From Brevibacterium sediminis (GTDB lineage: Bacteria; Actinomycetota; Actinomycetes; Actinomycetales; Brevibacteriaceae), in the NCBI RefSeq assembly GCF_013623905.1, contig NZ_JABKDD010000012.1, positions 1-64,000 of the forward strand: a stretch of DNA of 64,000 bases, given 5' to 3'. Of the stretch, positions 8,388 to 16,688 are shown piece by piece. A model generated the notes under the pieces. It did not search any database, was not told the origin of the DNA, and saw only the letters and a list, made by a program, of their open reading frames with translations. How positions within the stretch are numbered: position 1 is the first letter of the stretch; each line of letters begins with the position of its first letter. A program made the position numbers and the translations under genes.

Positions 8388-9266
8388 TCAGGAGTCAGCG
8401 GTGGGAAGTTCGCCCTTGCACAGCTGATCGGTCGTGATCGAACCGTCGGGGCGCTCTTCCTTCGTGAAGCCGTAGTCGCCGACGACGTCGAGGTAGGACT
8501 TCTCGTCGGAGACGATCTTCTCGAGGCCTTTGTTCCACTCGTCGCGCAGTTCCTTGTCATCGGTGCGGAAGACCGTGGCACCGGCTCCCACCTGTGGGAC
8601 TCCGTCGATCTCCTGGACGAAGGAGTCGCTGACCTCGACACCGGAATCCTCGGTGTTCTTCTCCATCCAGTTGAGGGAGATGGCGGTGAGTGCGAACACG
8701 TCGGCGCGGCCGGTGGTCACGGCGTCCATGCCGTCCTGCGGGGTGCCGACCTGCTGGGTCTTGATGCCGAGGTCCTTGGCATAGTCGGACTCGATGGCGC
8801 CGGTCATAGTGGCGAGCTTGACGCCCTTCTTCTTGACGTCGTCCATGTTCTTCATTCCATCCAACTTGCCCTCCTTGGTCATCAGAGCAGTGGTGTACAT
8901 GAACTCGGGATCGCCGAAGGACGCCTGCTCGCAGCGGTCGGGCAGAATCGACATGCCGGCCGAGATCGCATCGAAGCGATCGGCGTTGAGGCCGGGGATG
9001 AGCGAGCCGAATTCGGTGTTGACGCCTTCGACGTCGTCGACGCCGAGCTCCTTGAACACGGCCTTGGCCAGTGCCACCGATGCTCCCTGGAGTTCACCGC
9101 CCTCTTCGAAGCTGTACGGGGCTTCACCGGCGAAGCCGACCGTGATCTTTCCGTCGTCCACGGCCTTCTGCAGGGTGGATTTGTCGGAGTCGCTTCCGCC
9201 GCAGGCACCGAGGGTCAGCGTCAGCGCGAGGATCGATGTCGCGGCGGCCAGTCCTTTGAGTTTCAT
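8388..9266 (-). CDS. ehuB: Ectoine/hydroxyectoine-type substrate-binding lipoprotein EhuB
   Basis: A 292-aa solute-binding protein of the SBP_bac_3 family. The signal peptide ends in lipobox LGAC (Cys about 21), so it is anchored on the outer face of the membrane. The segment FGSLIPGLNADRFDAISAGM followed by LPDRCEQ closely resembles EhuB proteins that bind ectoine and hydroxyectoine, compatible solutes imported for osmoprotection or as nutrients. ATG 9266 is preceded by GGAAGGAA at good spacing. It heads the minus-strand operon and is divergent from a GntR regulator, with an operator-like palindrome in between. Another polar amino acid remains possible as ligand. Confidence 0.75.
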   Translation of the reverse strand: MKLKGLAAATSILALTLTLGACGGSDSDKSTLQKAVDDGKITVGFAGEAPYSFEEGGELQGASVALAKAVFKELGVDDVEGVNTEFGSLIPGLNADRFDAISAGMSILPDRCEQASFGDPEFMYTTALMTKEGKLDGMKNMDDVKKKGVKLATMTGAIESDYAKDLGIKTQQVGTPQDGMDAVTTGRADVFALTAISLNWMEKNTEDSGVEVSDSFVQEIDGVPQVGAGATVFRTDDKELRDEWNKGLEKIVSDEKSYLDVVGDYGFTKEERPDGSITTDQLCKGELPTADS

Positions 9267-9336
9267 GTGCTGTTCCTTCCTTGAACGTCGACACATCATC
9301 GTGACGTGCGTCTCTGAAACAGTATTCAATACTCAT

Positions 9337-9365
9337 GTTGTCCGAATGTCACACTGTCTGACAAC
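9337..9365. promoter_or_regulatory. Operator-like palindrome between ehuB and the GntR gene
   Basis: GTTGTCCGA (9337-9345) and TCTGACAAC (9357-9365) are inverted repeats with one mismatch, 11 bases apart. FadR/FCD-type GntR proteins commonly bind TNGTNNNACNA or TTGTCNGACAA-like sites; CTGTCTGACAA at 9354-9364 resembles one site by itself. Its place between divergent starts suggests autoregulation plus control of the importer. Confidence 0.45.
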
Positions 9366-9370
9366 GTTAT

Positions 9371-10141
9371 ATGATCGTGACCGTGACGAATCCTCCTACT
9401 TCCGAGCTGCCGGTGCTGCGCAAAGTGGTCCGATCATCGACGATCGACCTCATTGCGGACCAGCTGCGCAATGCCATCTACTCCGGTTCGCTCGAGCCAG
9501 GGCAGTCGATCAACGAGGTGCGCACGGCTGAGCTGCTCGAGGTGTCGCGGCCGTCTCTGCGGGAGGCCCTGCAGCGCCTCATCAGCGAAGGCGTGATGAC
9601 GCATGCTCCCGGACGAGGTGTGCATGTGAGACGCATGCGCACGGCCGATATCGACGACGTCTATGCCGTGCGCGAGGCGGTCGAATCGCAGGCGGTCAGG
9701 CTCGTCATCAGGCAGGGTAGGTCCACGTCACGGATCGGCACGGCGCTGCGAGAGCTCGAGCACGCCATCGAGGACAACGTCGCGCGCACGATCGGCGACG
9801 CCGACCTCAACTTCCACCATTCGATCGTCGCGTGCTCCGGATCGGCGCGGCTGACCGACCTCATGAAGGTCTCGATGGTCCACACCCGGTTGCTGTCGCT
9901 GTCCGACAAGCGCGGCTATGAGGTCCGATGCGATGTCCTGGACAGTCACAGGAACCTCGCCGAGGCGGTCGCCGCCGGTGACGAACCCCGCTCCCTTGCC
10001 ATCGTCGCCCGGATCATGGCCGAGGCGGCCTCCCGCCTGCACGGACCGGTTGATGATTTCGACGGGCAGGTGGTCAAAGGCACCGACGCTGAGACTTCCG
10101 CCGACGACCAGTGGCTGCGACTGCGGGAACAGACGCACTGA
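9371..10141 (+). CDS. GntR-family (FCD domain) transcriptional regulator
   Basis: The 256-aa protein has an N-terminal winged helix-turn-helix (about residues 20-85, with SLEPGQSINEVRTAELLEVS and RPSLREALQRL) and an all-helical FCD ligand-binding domain (about 100-235) containing the conserved DLNFHHSIVACSGSARL segment, whose Asp/His residues usually help bind a metal. It is divergent from the ehuBCDA operon, and the likely role is ectoine- or amino-acid-responsive control of it; this is inference from position. A TATA-rich TTATAT lies just before the start. A GTG six bases inside (9377) is an alternative start. Confidence 0.85.
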   Translation: MIVTVTNPPTSELPVLRKVVRSSTIDLIADQLRNAIYSGSLEPGQSINEVRTAELLEVSRPSLREALQRLISEGVMTHAPGRGVHVRRMRTADIDDVYAVREAVESQAVRLVIRQGRSTSRIGTALRELEHAIEDNVARTIGDADLNFHHSIVACSGSARLTDLMKVSMVHTRLLSLSDKRGYEVRCDVLDSHRNLAEAVAAGDEPRSLAIVARIMAEAASRLHGPVDDFDGQVVKGTDAETSADDQWLRLREQTH

Positions 10142-10200
10142 CGGTCGCGACCTCACGTGTCCGTCACACGGATCTGCCCGCCTCTGATCGGGGCAGACGA

Positions 10201-10212
10201 TACGATGAGGGC
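10201..10212 (+). promoter_or_regulatory. coaD -10 box, probable leaderless start
   Basis: TACGAT (10201-10206) then six bases GAGGGC and the ATG at 10213: the same -10/N6/start spacing as thiL, the mycothiol-family gene at 36.9 kb and xerC. Confidence 0.4.
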
Positions 10213-10731
10213 ATGAAGGTCGTCTGCCCCGGTTCCTATGACCCGATCACCATGGGTCATCTCGATATCATCGCCCGCAGCTCTCGGATGTTCGAAGAGG
10301 TCGTCGTGGCAGTGGTCCACAATCCTTCGAAATCCGGTCGCTTCGACCCGGAGATCCGTGCCGACCTCATCCGCAGGTCCCTGGCCGAAGATGAACGCAC
10401 CCGGGAAGCGCAGAACATCACGATCGACCTCGTCTCCGGGGGCCTCCTCGTCGACTACTGCACGAGAATCGGCGCCCCCGCCGTCGTCAAGGGCCTGCGG
10501 TCGGGCACCGACTTCGCCTACGAACTGCCGATGGCGCTGATGAACAAGCACCTGTCCGAGCTCGAGACGATCTTCGTCCCCGGTGACCCGAAGTTCGAAC
10601 ACGTCTCCTCCTCACTCATCAAGGAAGTCCACGGAGGCGGCGGGAACATCGAAGGCCTCGTCCCCACCTCGGTGCTGGAGGCATTGGGCGGCCGCGGACC
10701 CGCGGCCGCGAACGACGACAGCGTCGTCTGA
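10213..10731 (+). CDS. coaD: Phosphopantetheine adenylyltransferase
   Basis: CoaD transfers AMP from ATP to 4'-phosphopantetheine to form dephospho-CoA, a step of coenzyme A synthesis. The 172-aa protein has the nucleotidyltransferase HxGH motif in the form TMGHLD (about residues 13-18) within CPGSYDPITMGHLDII, the substrate-binding RSGTDFAYE segment and the C-terminal SSSLIKEV motif. Length is slightly over the usual 160 aa because of a short disordered tail. In relatives it follows rsmD; here 4 kb of transporter genes separates them. The MFS gene starts 4 bases after the stop. Confidence 0.95.
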   Translation: MKVVCPGSYDPITMGHLDIIARSSRMFEEVVVAVVHNPSKSGRFDPEIRADLIRRSLAEDERTREAQNITIDLVSGGLLVDYCTRIGAPAVVKGLRSGTDFAYELPMALMNKHLSELETIFVPGDPKFEHVSSSLIKEVHGGGGNIEGLVPTSVLEALGGRGPAAANDDSVV

Positions 10732-10734
10732 GGG

Positions 10735-11925
10735 ATGAGCGCAGCCGCCGATCCTGCCAATAGGGCCTGGTTCCCGGGCCTTGTCATCCACACCGTCATC
10801 GCGCACGCGACGTACAACGGCGTCCGCGTCCTCATCTCCTACCGCACTCTGGAGCTCGGCGGATCAGGAGTCGTCCTCGGTCTCATGACCGCGGTGTACT
10901 CACTCGTCCCGCTGCTCACCGCGCTCTTCGTCGGCCGCCTCGTCGACCGCGGGTACGCCACGGCGGTGCTGTGGGTCGGCACCGCTCTGTCGATCCTGCC
11001 CGTCGCGCTCGCGGCCACCGCACCCAACCTCGGCGTGCTCCTCATCGCCACGATGAGCCTGGGCTTCGGCCAGCTGCTCACCACGGTCGCCTCCCAGGCG
11101 CTCATCCCGCAGAGCTTCCCCGCTTCGAAGCTCACCGCGAAGTTCGGCCACCTCACCCTCGGGGTCTCGATCGGACAGACCATCGGCCTGCCCCTGGCCG
11201 GCATGGTCGCCGACGCCACCTCGGGTGATACCGCGATCACGAACGCGCTGTGGTTCATGACCGCACTGTCCGCGCTCACCCTCATCGCCGCCGTCATCGT
11301 CATGCTCCGCGGCCGGACCCCTCACGTCTCCCGCGCCGAGGCGGCCGAAGGCGCCATCGCCCCGTTGGCTCTGCTGTCGGTGCGGGGGATGAAGCCCGCG
11401 ATCTTCGCCTCCATGGCCACGCTCGCCGCCGTGGATCTGATGACCGCCTACCTGCCGCTCATCGGTCAGCAGAACGGACTGACGGTGACGACGGTGACGT
11501 GGCTGCTCGCGGCACGGACCTTCGCCTCGGTGATCTCCCGGCTCTTCATCGGTTTCCTCACGCGGAAATGGCGGAATCTCTCGCTGCTGTGGACCGCCTC
11601 GGCGGCGGCTGGGCTCTGTGTGGTCCTCATCCCCGTGCTCAGCCAACCGTGGACGCTGGCGATCCTGCTCACGATCGCAGGCTTCTGCTTCGGTCTCACC
11701 CAACCGCTGACGATGACCTGGGTGTCGACGCTTTCGGATCCGGCGAACCGGGCTGCGGTGCTGTCGATCCGCTTGGCGGGCAACCGACTCAGCCAGGTCG
11801 CGATCCCATCGGCCGCCTCGGCGCTCACGGTCATCGCCGGTTCCGGGATCGTGTTCACGATCTCCGGCGCACTGCTCCTCCTGGCCGGCGGCGTCACCTG
11901 GCGCAACCAACATGAGAAATGGTGA
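10735..11925 (+). CDS. MFS transporter
   Basis: A 396-aa major facilitator with about 12 hydrophobic segments in two bundles. Motif A-like GRLVDRGYATAVLW follows the second helix and the loop GFLTRKWRN corresponds to the repeat in the second half. The substrate is unknown: there is no adjacent catabolic or resistance gene, and it is placed between coaD and yceD, which are normally adjacent. Export of small drugs or metabolites is the usual role of this subgroup. The start four bases after coaD suggests cotranscription. Confidence 0.8.
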   Translation: MSAAADPANRAWFPGLVIHTVIAHATYNGVRVLISYRTLELGGSGVVLGLMTAVYSLVPLLTALFVGRLVDRGYATAVLWVGTALSILPVALAATAPNLGVLLIATMSLGFGQLLTTVASQALIPQSFPASKLTAKFGHLTLGVSIGQTIGLPLAGMVADATSGDTAITNALWFMTALSALTLIAAVIVMLRGRTPHVSRAEAAEGAIAPLALLSVRGMKPAIFASMATLAAVDLMTAYLPLIGQQNGLTVTTVTWLLAARTFASVISRLFIGFLTRKWRNLSLLWTASAAAGLCVVLIPVLSQPWTLAILLTIAGFCFGLTQPLTMTWVSTLSDPANRAAVLSIRLAGNRLSQVAIPSAASALTVIAGSGIVFTISGALLLLAGGVTWRNQHEKW

Positions 11926-11957
11926 GCAGGAACACCTGCGCGGCGGGACGGACCCGA

Positions 11958-11987
11958 TTGGTAATGGCCGCTGACAATGATTAGAAT
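11958..11987 (+). promoter_or_regulatory. Promoter of the yceD-rpmF-rnc-mutM operon
   Basis: TTGGTA (11958-11963) and TAGAAT (11982-11987) are separated by 18 bases and precede the yceD start by about 58 bases. Both fit a housekeeping sigma promoter. Confidence 0.5.
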
Positions 11988-12044
11988 GGTGAGTCGCGTG
12001 TGAACGCAGGAGCGACATCCTCAAACGCACCAGGAGGACAGGGC

Positions 12045-12563
12045 ATGAAGAACAGATCTGAATTCGTCTATGATCTCAGATCCATGGGATTGCTCGGTCA
12101 TCCGGGTGAGTGGGAACGGGTGAACACCACCTTGTCGGCTCCAGCGGATCTCAAGATCGAAGTGATCGGGGTTGCGGAAGGTTCACCACTGACGCTCGAG
12201 CTGATGTTCGAGAGTGTGTCGGAGGGGATCTACGTGTCGGGCACAGTCTCGGCGACGGCCCGCGGCGAAGACGCGAGGACGCTCGAACCCATCGAGCTGC
12301 CTATAGATGTGGACATCCAGGAGATGTACGTCTATGAGCAGGCCGAAGGGGACGAGGACTCCTACGTCATCGACCGGGATCAGCTCGACCTCGAGCCCGC
12401 GATCAGAGACGCCGTCGTGATGGCTCTGCCGTTCAATCCCTCACGGGATGAGAGCGAGGAGTTCAGCTACACCCTGGGGGAGGACCTCGAGGTGGACGAG
12501 GACGAATCCGAATCGCCGTTCGCATCATTGAAGAATCTGTTGGAAGAGAAGAAAGAGAGCTAG
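12045..12563 (+). CDS. yceD: YceD/DUF177 family protein (23S rRNA accumulation protein)
   Basis: A 172-aa acidic protein with the family N-terminus [17 protein letters not shown] and the central segment with EGIYVSG...[16 protein letters not shown]. YceD-type proteins are needed for normal 23S rRNA levels in Escherichia coli and chloroplasts. The CxRCL motif of many family members is replaced here by [13 protein letters not shown]. An AGGAGG site sits 8 bases before ATG 12045, which fixes the start over the GTG at 12000. It is followed by rpmF after two bases, the near-universal neighbour. Confidence 0.85.
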   Translation: MKNRSEFVYDLRSMGLLGHPGEWERVNTTLSAPADLKIEVIGVAEGSPLTLELMFESVSEGIYVSGTVSATARGEDARTLEPIELPIDVDIQEMYVYEQAEGDEDSYVIDRDQLDLEPAIRDAVVMALPFNPSRDESEEFSYTLGEDLEVDEDESESPFASLKNLLEEKKES

Positions 12564-12565
12564 AC

Positions 12566-12769
12566 GTGGCTGTTCCGAAGCGTAAATTGTCGCGCAGCAA
12601 CACCCGCCACCGTCGTTCGCAGTGGAAGGCCAAGGCTCCGAACCTGGTCAAGACTGTGGAGAACGGTCGCGTTGTGTACTCGCGCCCCCACCAGGCCAAG
12701 GTCGTCGAAGACGCAGCCGGCACCCCGCTGTACCTCGAGTACAAGGGCCGCAAGGTCGCTGACGTCTGA
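12566..12769 (+). CDS. rpmF: 50S ribosomal protein L32 (cysteine-free form)
   Basis: A 67-aa L32 starting (GTG) [20 protein letters not shown], the diagnostic N-terminus. The C-terminal half has none of the four Cys that bind zinc in the C+ form, so it is a C- (zinc-independent) L32. It occupies the peptidyl-transferase-side surface of the large subunit. It sits two bases after yceD and four bases before rnc, in a tight operon. Confidence 0.95.
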   Translation: MAVPKRKLSRSNTRHRRSQWKAKAPNLVKTVENGRVVYSRPHQAKVVEDAAGTPLYLEYKGRKVADV

Positions 12770-12773
12770 GACT

Positions 12774-13478
12774 GTGGACACTGACACCACAGCAGCACTG
12801 AAGAAGAGTCTCGGGATCGATATTGATCCCGAGACTTTTCGTCTCGCGCTCACGCACCGCTCCTTCGCCTTCGAGGCCGGTGGCATCCCCACCAACGAGC
12901 GCCTCGAGTTCCTCGGCGACTCCGTTCTGGGCCTCGTCGCCACCGAGTCGCTGTTCTACGACAACCCGGATCTGCCCGAAGGCCAGCTGGCCAAGATGCG
13001 CTCGGCCGTCGTCAACACGCGTGCCCTCGCGTCGATCGCCCGCCGACACGGCATCGGCGAGCACATTCTGCTGGGCAAGGGTGAGGAGCTGACCGGAGGC
13101 CGGAACAAAGACTCGATCCTCGCCGACACGGTCGAGGCCCTCATCGGCGCGACCTTCGTCTCCCGCGGACGCGAAGAGGCCTTCGCCTTCGTCCACCGCC
13201 TCATCGACGGAATGCTCGACGACGCGGTCAACCTCGGTGCCGGGATGGACTTCAAGACCACCCTGCAGGAGGCGGCTGCCGACCTCGACCTCGGCGCAGT
13301 GAGCTACGAGATCACCTCGGCGGGTCCCGACCACGCGATGGTCTTCACCGCCACCGCGATGCTCGGGGCGAACAACTGGGGCGCCGGCGACGGATCCTCG
13401 AAGAAGGCCGCCGAAGCCGCGGCCGCCGAGGTGGCCGTCAAAGCCATCCGCACCATCTACCCGGACTACCGGCGCTGA
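12774..13478 (+). CDS. rnc: Ribonuclease III
   Basis: RNase III cuts double-stranded RNA, including the 30S rRNA precursor. The 234-aa protein has the signature NERLEFLGDSVLGLVA (about residues 41-56) with the metal-binding Glu/Asp residues, the second acidic cluster in DTVEALIGA, and a C-terminal double-stranded RNA-binding domain (about 160-230) ending GDGSSKKAAEAAAAEVAV. The start is GTG 12774, four bases after the L32 stop; the open frame extends further upstream but only within rpmF. mutM follows after 61 bases. Confidence 0.95.
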   Translation: MDTDTTAALKKSLGIDIDPETFRLALTHRSFAFEAGGIPTNERLEFLGDSVLGLVATESLFYDNPDLPEGQLAKMRSAVVNTRALASIARRHGIGEHILLGKGEELTGGRNKDSILADTVEALIGATFVSRGREEAFAFVHRLIDGMLDDAVNLGAGMDFKTTLQEAAADLDLGAVSYEITSAGPDHAMVFTATAMLGANNWGAGDGSSKKAAEAAAAEVAVKAIRTIYPDYRR

Positions 13479-13539
13479 GCCTCACCGTGGTCTCTTTGTG
13501 CGCTCACGGGCGCATGCCTGATCGAATCGAGGGTCACTG

Positions 13540-14478
13540 ATGCCTGAGCTTCCCGAGGTCGAAAGCGTCCGTCGCGGCGTCGACGAATGGACGGCCGGGA
13601 CCACGATCACCGGCGCCGAGGTGGCCGACCCCCGAATCTTGGGCACGACGTCCCAGCGGCGCATCGATCCGTCCGCGGTCTCCGGGTTCGTTTCGGCCGT
13701 AACCGGGGCGCACATCCTGAGGGCCGAACGGCGCGGGAAGTTCATGTGGCTGAGCCTGGGAGAGGGGACTGATTTCTCCACTGCAGACTCGGTCGCTTCA
13801 TCTGTGCCGAGGCCCGAACTCGGCATCCTCGTGCATCTGGGCATGAGCGGACAGCTGCGCATCCACTCGCCCGGCGAGGAGATCCACCGCCACACACGGG
13901 CGACTCTGCACCTCTCGGACGATGGAGGACAGCCACGAGAACTGCGCTTCGTCGACCAACGGATCTTCGGCCATATCGGCGTCCAACCTCTCGTCCACGG
14001 GTACGGACGGCTCGTCCCCGCCTCGGCGATTCACATCGCCCCGGATCCGCTCGAGCCCGCATTCGATCCGGAACGGGTCGTTTCGGACCTTGCGAGGAAG
14101 CGCACGGCGGTCAAGGCAGCGTTGCTCGACCAGACGTTGGTCAGCGGAATCGGGAACATCTATGCAGATGAGGCCCTGTTTCGGGCGGGAGTCCACCCTT
14201 TGGCGACACCCGCGCGGACACGGAAGAGCCGCCTCGTCGCGGTCCTCGAATCCGCGACGAAGGTGATGAGCGATGCCCTGGCCGTGGGCGGGACGAGCTT
14301 CGACGCTCTCTACGTCAACGTCAACGGTGAATCCGGATACTTCGATCGCGCCCTGCTCGTCTACGGGCGTGGGGGACAGGAATGTGTGCGCTGCGGGACC
14401 GAGATCGTCAAGATCACCGTCGGCGGACGCGGAACCCACTACTGTCCCGTGTGCCAGAAGCCCCCGCGGTATAGGTAG
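13540..14478 (+). CDS. mutM: Formamidopyrimidine-DNA glycosylase (Fpg/MutM)
   Basis: MutM excises 8-oxoguanine and ring-opened purines and nicks the abasic site. The 312-aa protein begins MPELPEVE with Pro2 as Schiff-base nucleophile and Glu3, contains the catalytic Lys in ERRGKFMW, the helix-two-turn-helix with SGIGNIYADEALF, and a C-terminal zinc finger with CVRCG and CPVCQ (four Cys). It is somewhat longer than the typical 270-290 aa because of a loop near residues 76-90. Context rnc-mutM is standard, and in relatives smc follows; here an accessory block separates them. Confidence 0.96.
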   Translation: MPELPEVESVRRGVDEWTAGTTITGAEVADPRILGTTSQRRIDPSAVSGFVSAVTGAHILRAERRGKFMWLSLGEGTDFSTADSVASSVPRPELGILVHLGMSGQLRIHSPGEEIHRHTRATLHLSDDGGQPRELRFVDQRIFGHIGVQPLVHGYGRLVPASAIHIAPDPLEPAFDPERVVSDLARKRTAVKAALLDQTLVSGIGNIYADEALFRAGVHPLATPARTRKSRLVAVLESATKVMSDALAVGGTSFDALYVNVNGESGYFDRALLVYGRGGQECVRCGTEIVKITVGGRGTHYCPVCQKPPRYR

Positions 14479-14543
14479 GCGGTGACGACGCTGGGGTGAT
14501 CCGGCCTCCGTGTCTCCGGCACGGTGCACTCCAGCTGCCGAGA

Positions 14544-14672
14544 GCATCCCGCACCGTTGCTCGCAGTCCCTCGCCTTCGCCGCAAGTCCTACAGTCAACG
14601 GTCCATCGGTCACCGGCTGCGGCATTATGCACCGCTGCAGCGCGGTGAAATGCAACTCAGGGTGAGGGATGC
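14544..14672. repeat. MITE-like element, copy A (GCATCCC ends)
   Basis: A 129-bp noncoding segment bounded by GCATCCCGCACC (14544-14555) and GGTGAGGGATGC (14661-14672), inverted repeats with one mismatch. The left end continues GTTGCTCGCAGTCC, almost the same as the left end of the element at 25874, and the right end has GGTGAAATGC close to that copy too. No coding capacity. Confidence 0.5.
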
Positions 14673-14771
14673 CGGGCAGGAGAGGCTGTCGAGGCCTCTG
14701 GCTTCAACGCAGTGAAGCGTAGACTCGGGCGAGAGGTCGCCACCTCGGCGCTCAGGCGGAGAGGAATGCTC

Positions 14772-15167
14772 ATGTTCACGGTTCCAACGATCGCTGCAGG
14801 GATCGTACTCCTGCTCGTCAGGGCTGTTCTGACGGTGGCTTTCGTCCGCGAGTTCATGGTCAAGGCCAAGGATATTCCGCGGTTCGCCAAAGCGGATGGG
14901 CTCAACGTCCCGACCGCATGGTTCGTCGCCATCGCGGAGCTCGCCGCCGCAGTCTCATTCGCCACCGGCGTCCTCGCTCAATGGGCCGGTCTCGGCGTCG
15001 TCGTGCTCATGCTCATCACGACGAGCCTGCACGTCTTCAAATGGCACTCGAAGTACTGGGCCTCGGCGGGCGGTCCCGAATACGACCTGCTCCTGCTGGT
15101 GCTGGCCGCGGTCATCACTGCGTTCGGTGCCGGCCCGATCGCCATTCCGGCGCTGTTCGGGATGTGA
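14772..15167 (+). CDS. DoxX-like small membrane protein
   Basis: A 131-aa protein with four hydrophobic segments (about residues 5-25, 48-68, 72-92 and 105-125), the length and layout of DoxX/DUF-type membrane proteins. FVREFMVKAKDIPRFAKADG between helices 1 and 2 is typical of this family. The function is unknown; some relatives are subunits of oxidoreductases or take part in thiol oxidation. I prefer ATG 14772, with GAGG seven bases upstream, over ATG 14766. The gene is alone between the MITE-like element and the convergent CorA-like gene. Confidence 0.65.
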   Translation: MFTVPTIAAGIVLLLVRAVLTVAFVREFMVKAKDIPRFAKADGLNVPTAWFVAIAELAAAVSFATGVLAQWAGLGVVVLMLITTSLHVFKWHSKYWASAGGPEYDLLLLVLAAVITAFGAGPIAIPALFGM

Positions 15168-15188
15168 CGTCGATGAGCGCGGGCCGAC

Positions 15189-16058
15189 TCACGACGAACG
15201 GGTCAAGCGGCGGATGAAGACGAGGGTCGCCACCGTGAGCAGGCCGGGGATGACGAGGCCGAAGACGATGAACGCCGGCAGGCTGCCCAGACGATCGAGC
15301 ATCCACTGGAAGTTCATGCCGAAGAACCCCGTCGCCAGGGTCAGCGGCAGGAAGATCGTCGCCACGAGTGTCAGCCGTTCGGACACGACGGAGTCCTGTT
15401 CGTTGAGGATGTCGCCGAGCATCGCATACAGTCGCGTGGTCATCGACTGATTCGCCCCGAACGCCGCTGAAGCACGGGCGAGCAGCCGCTGATGGTCCTC
15501 GCCGAGGCTCTGCGCGAGTTCTTCCTCGTTCGACAGCAGCCTCTGTTGGGCCGCCTGGGTCTCACCGATTCGGAAGAGCTCGGCTCGCAGTCTCCCCATC
15601 GTCCGCCGCCGCGGTGAAGACGCGTAGCCCACGGACTGTGCTTCGAGCTCTTGGCACCGATCATCGATCTCGTCGAGTGCCTCTTCGCAGCGGCGCGCCA
15701 CGATGAGGATGAGCTCGACGAGCACGGTCCACGTATCGCCGGCATCGGCAGGAATCTTTCCCGCGATGGAGTCCAGGGCCTTCTTCTCACCGATGACGAG
15801 CAGGCCGCGCTCACGGGCGTGGAGCTGCAGCGCATGGTGGGCACGATCCTCGTCGAGGACCTGCAGCACGAGGCTGATCTGGTCGTCGACGACCGCAGCC
15901 ATCGGCCGCCTCGGCCCAGGATGATGTGTGCCGTGCAGCTTCAGGTCGAGGACTTTCGACGCCTCGTCCGTCAGCTCTCGGTCTTCGGGTGTGGCGAGAA
16001 CGCAGCGTCTGTCGGCAGTGTGCTCACGCAGCGCCTCGATGCTGTCGATCACGATCAT
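15189..16058 (-). CDS. CorA-family divalent cation transporter
   Basis: A 289-aa CorA-type Mg2+/Co2+ channel subunit: a cytoplasmic N-terminal alpha/beta domain, a long helical region with acidic residues and two C-terminal membrane segments (about 228-250 and 260-280). The signature GMN is present in ATGFFGMNFQW at the end of the first membrane helix. ATG 16058 is preceded by GGAGGG and preferred over ATG 16106. Substrate could be Mg2+, Co2+ or Zn2+ efflux as in ZntB. It converges with the DoxX-like gene. Confidence 0.85.
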   Translation of the reverse strand: MIVIDSIEALREHTADRRCVLATPEDRELTDEASKVLDLKLHGTHHPGPRRPMAAVVDDQISLVLQVLDEDRAHHALQLHARERGLLVIGEKKALDSIAGKIPADAGDTWTVLVELILIVARRCEEALDEIDDRCQELEAQSVGYASSPRRRTMGRLRAELFRIGETQAAQQRLLSNEEELAQSLGEDHQRLLARASAAFGANQSMTTRLYAMLGDILNEQDSVVSERLTLVATIFLPLTLATGFFGMNFQWMLDRLGSLPAFIVFGLVIPGLLTVATLVFIRRLTRSS

Positions 16059-16124
16059 CCGTCTCGCCCTCCGTCTCTCGTCGTCAGCAGTGCCGCATGC
16101 GAACACAGTATCAAGACGTCAGTG

Positions 16125-16598
16125 TCAGAATGCCCTCGCAAGATACGCTTTGTGGCCGTCGATGAGCGCGCGTTGCGCCTCGGTGTGGTCAGGTGGGGAG
16201 AGAATGTTCGCGGGGTTCGTCGGAGATAGCCACAGTGAGTCGATTTCGACGATCCGACCGTCTCGCAGGCGCGCTGCCGCAGCCAGCCGATAGCGTGAAC
16301 CGGGAACCGGTAGGAGAATGCGGTCGAGATCCCGCCAGGCGATCCGATGAGGTCTGCCGGTGAATCCGCACCAGATGAACTCCTCAGGGGTGATCTCCAA
16401 CCGGGCGCGTGAACCCATGTGGAAATTCACCCACGCGCCGATGAGCGCGATGACCGGTGTGAAGAGGAAGATGAGAAGTGCCGGTTCGGCGAAGATCGCC
16501 AGGAGGATCACCGTGATGAACGCGAGAATCGCCATCACGACGAGCATCCAGCCGATGAATGTCGAGATGTTCCCCTCGCGTCTGATGACTCTGTTCAT
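16125..16598 (-). CDS. Membrane protein with PH-like domain, function unknown
   Basis: A 157-aa protein with two membrane helices near residues 13-35 and 38-58, followed by a soluble beta-rich domain. The segment ARLEITPEEFIWCGFTGRPHRIAWRDLDRI and the later RDGRIVEIDSLW resemble bacterial PH-like (DUF2581/bPH) domains that sit on the cytoplasmic side of small membrane proteins. No function is known. It lies between corA and the palindromic repeat downstream of the BCCT gene, in the same direction as both. Confidence 0.6.
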   Translation of the reverse strand: MNRVIRREGNISTFIGWMLVVMAILAFITVILLAIFAEPALLIFLFTPVIALIGAWVNFHMGSRARLEITPEEFIWCGFTGRPHRIAWRDLDRILLPVPGSRYRLAAAARLRDGRIVEIDSLWLSPTNPANILSPPDHTEAQRALIDGHKAYLARAF

Positions 16599-16622
16599 CT
16601 CTCGACGTCCTTTCCCTCAGAA

Positions 16623-16678
16623 CTACCTGACGGCGGCCCAGCTACCTCGCGCGAGGTTGCTGGGCCGCCGTCAGGTAG
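16623..16678. repeat. 56-bp palindromic repeat, copy 1 (terminator-like)
   Basis: CTACCTGACGGCGGCCCAGC and its reverse complement form a perfect 20-bp stem around the palindrome ACCTCGCGCGAGGT, giving a cruciform or a very stable RNA hairpin. It begins 10 bases after the stop of the minus-strand BCCT gene. A second copy at 61041-61096 has the same stem, core and exact 10-base distance to a stop codon. It may serve as transcription terminator of the BCCT gene. Confidence 0.85.
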
Positions 16679-16688
16679 TAATTGGGGG

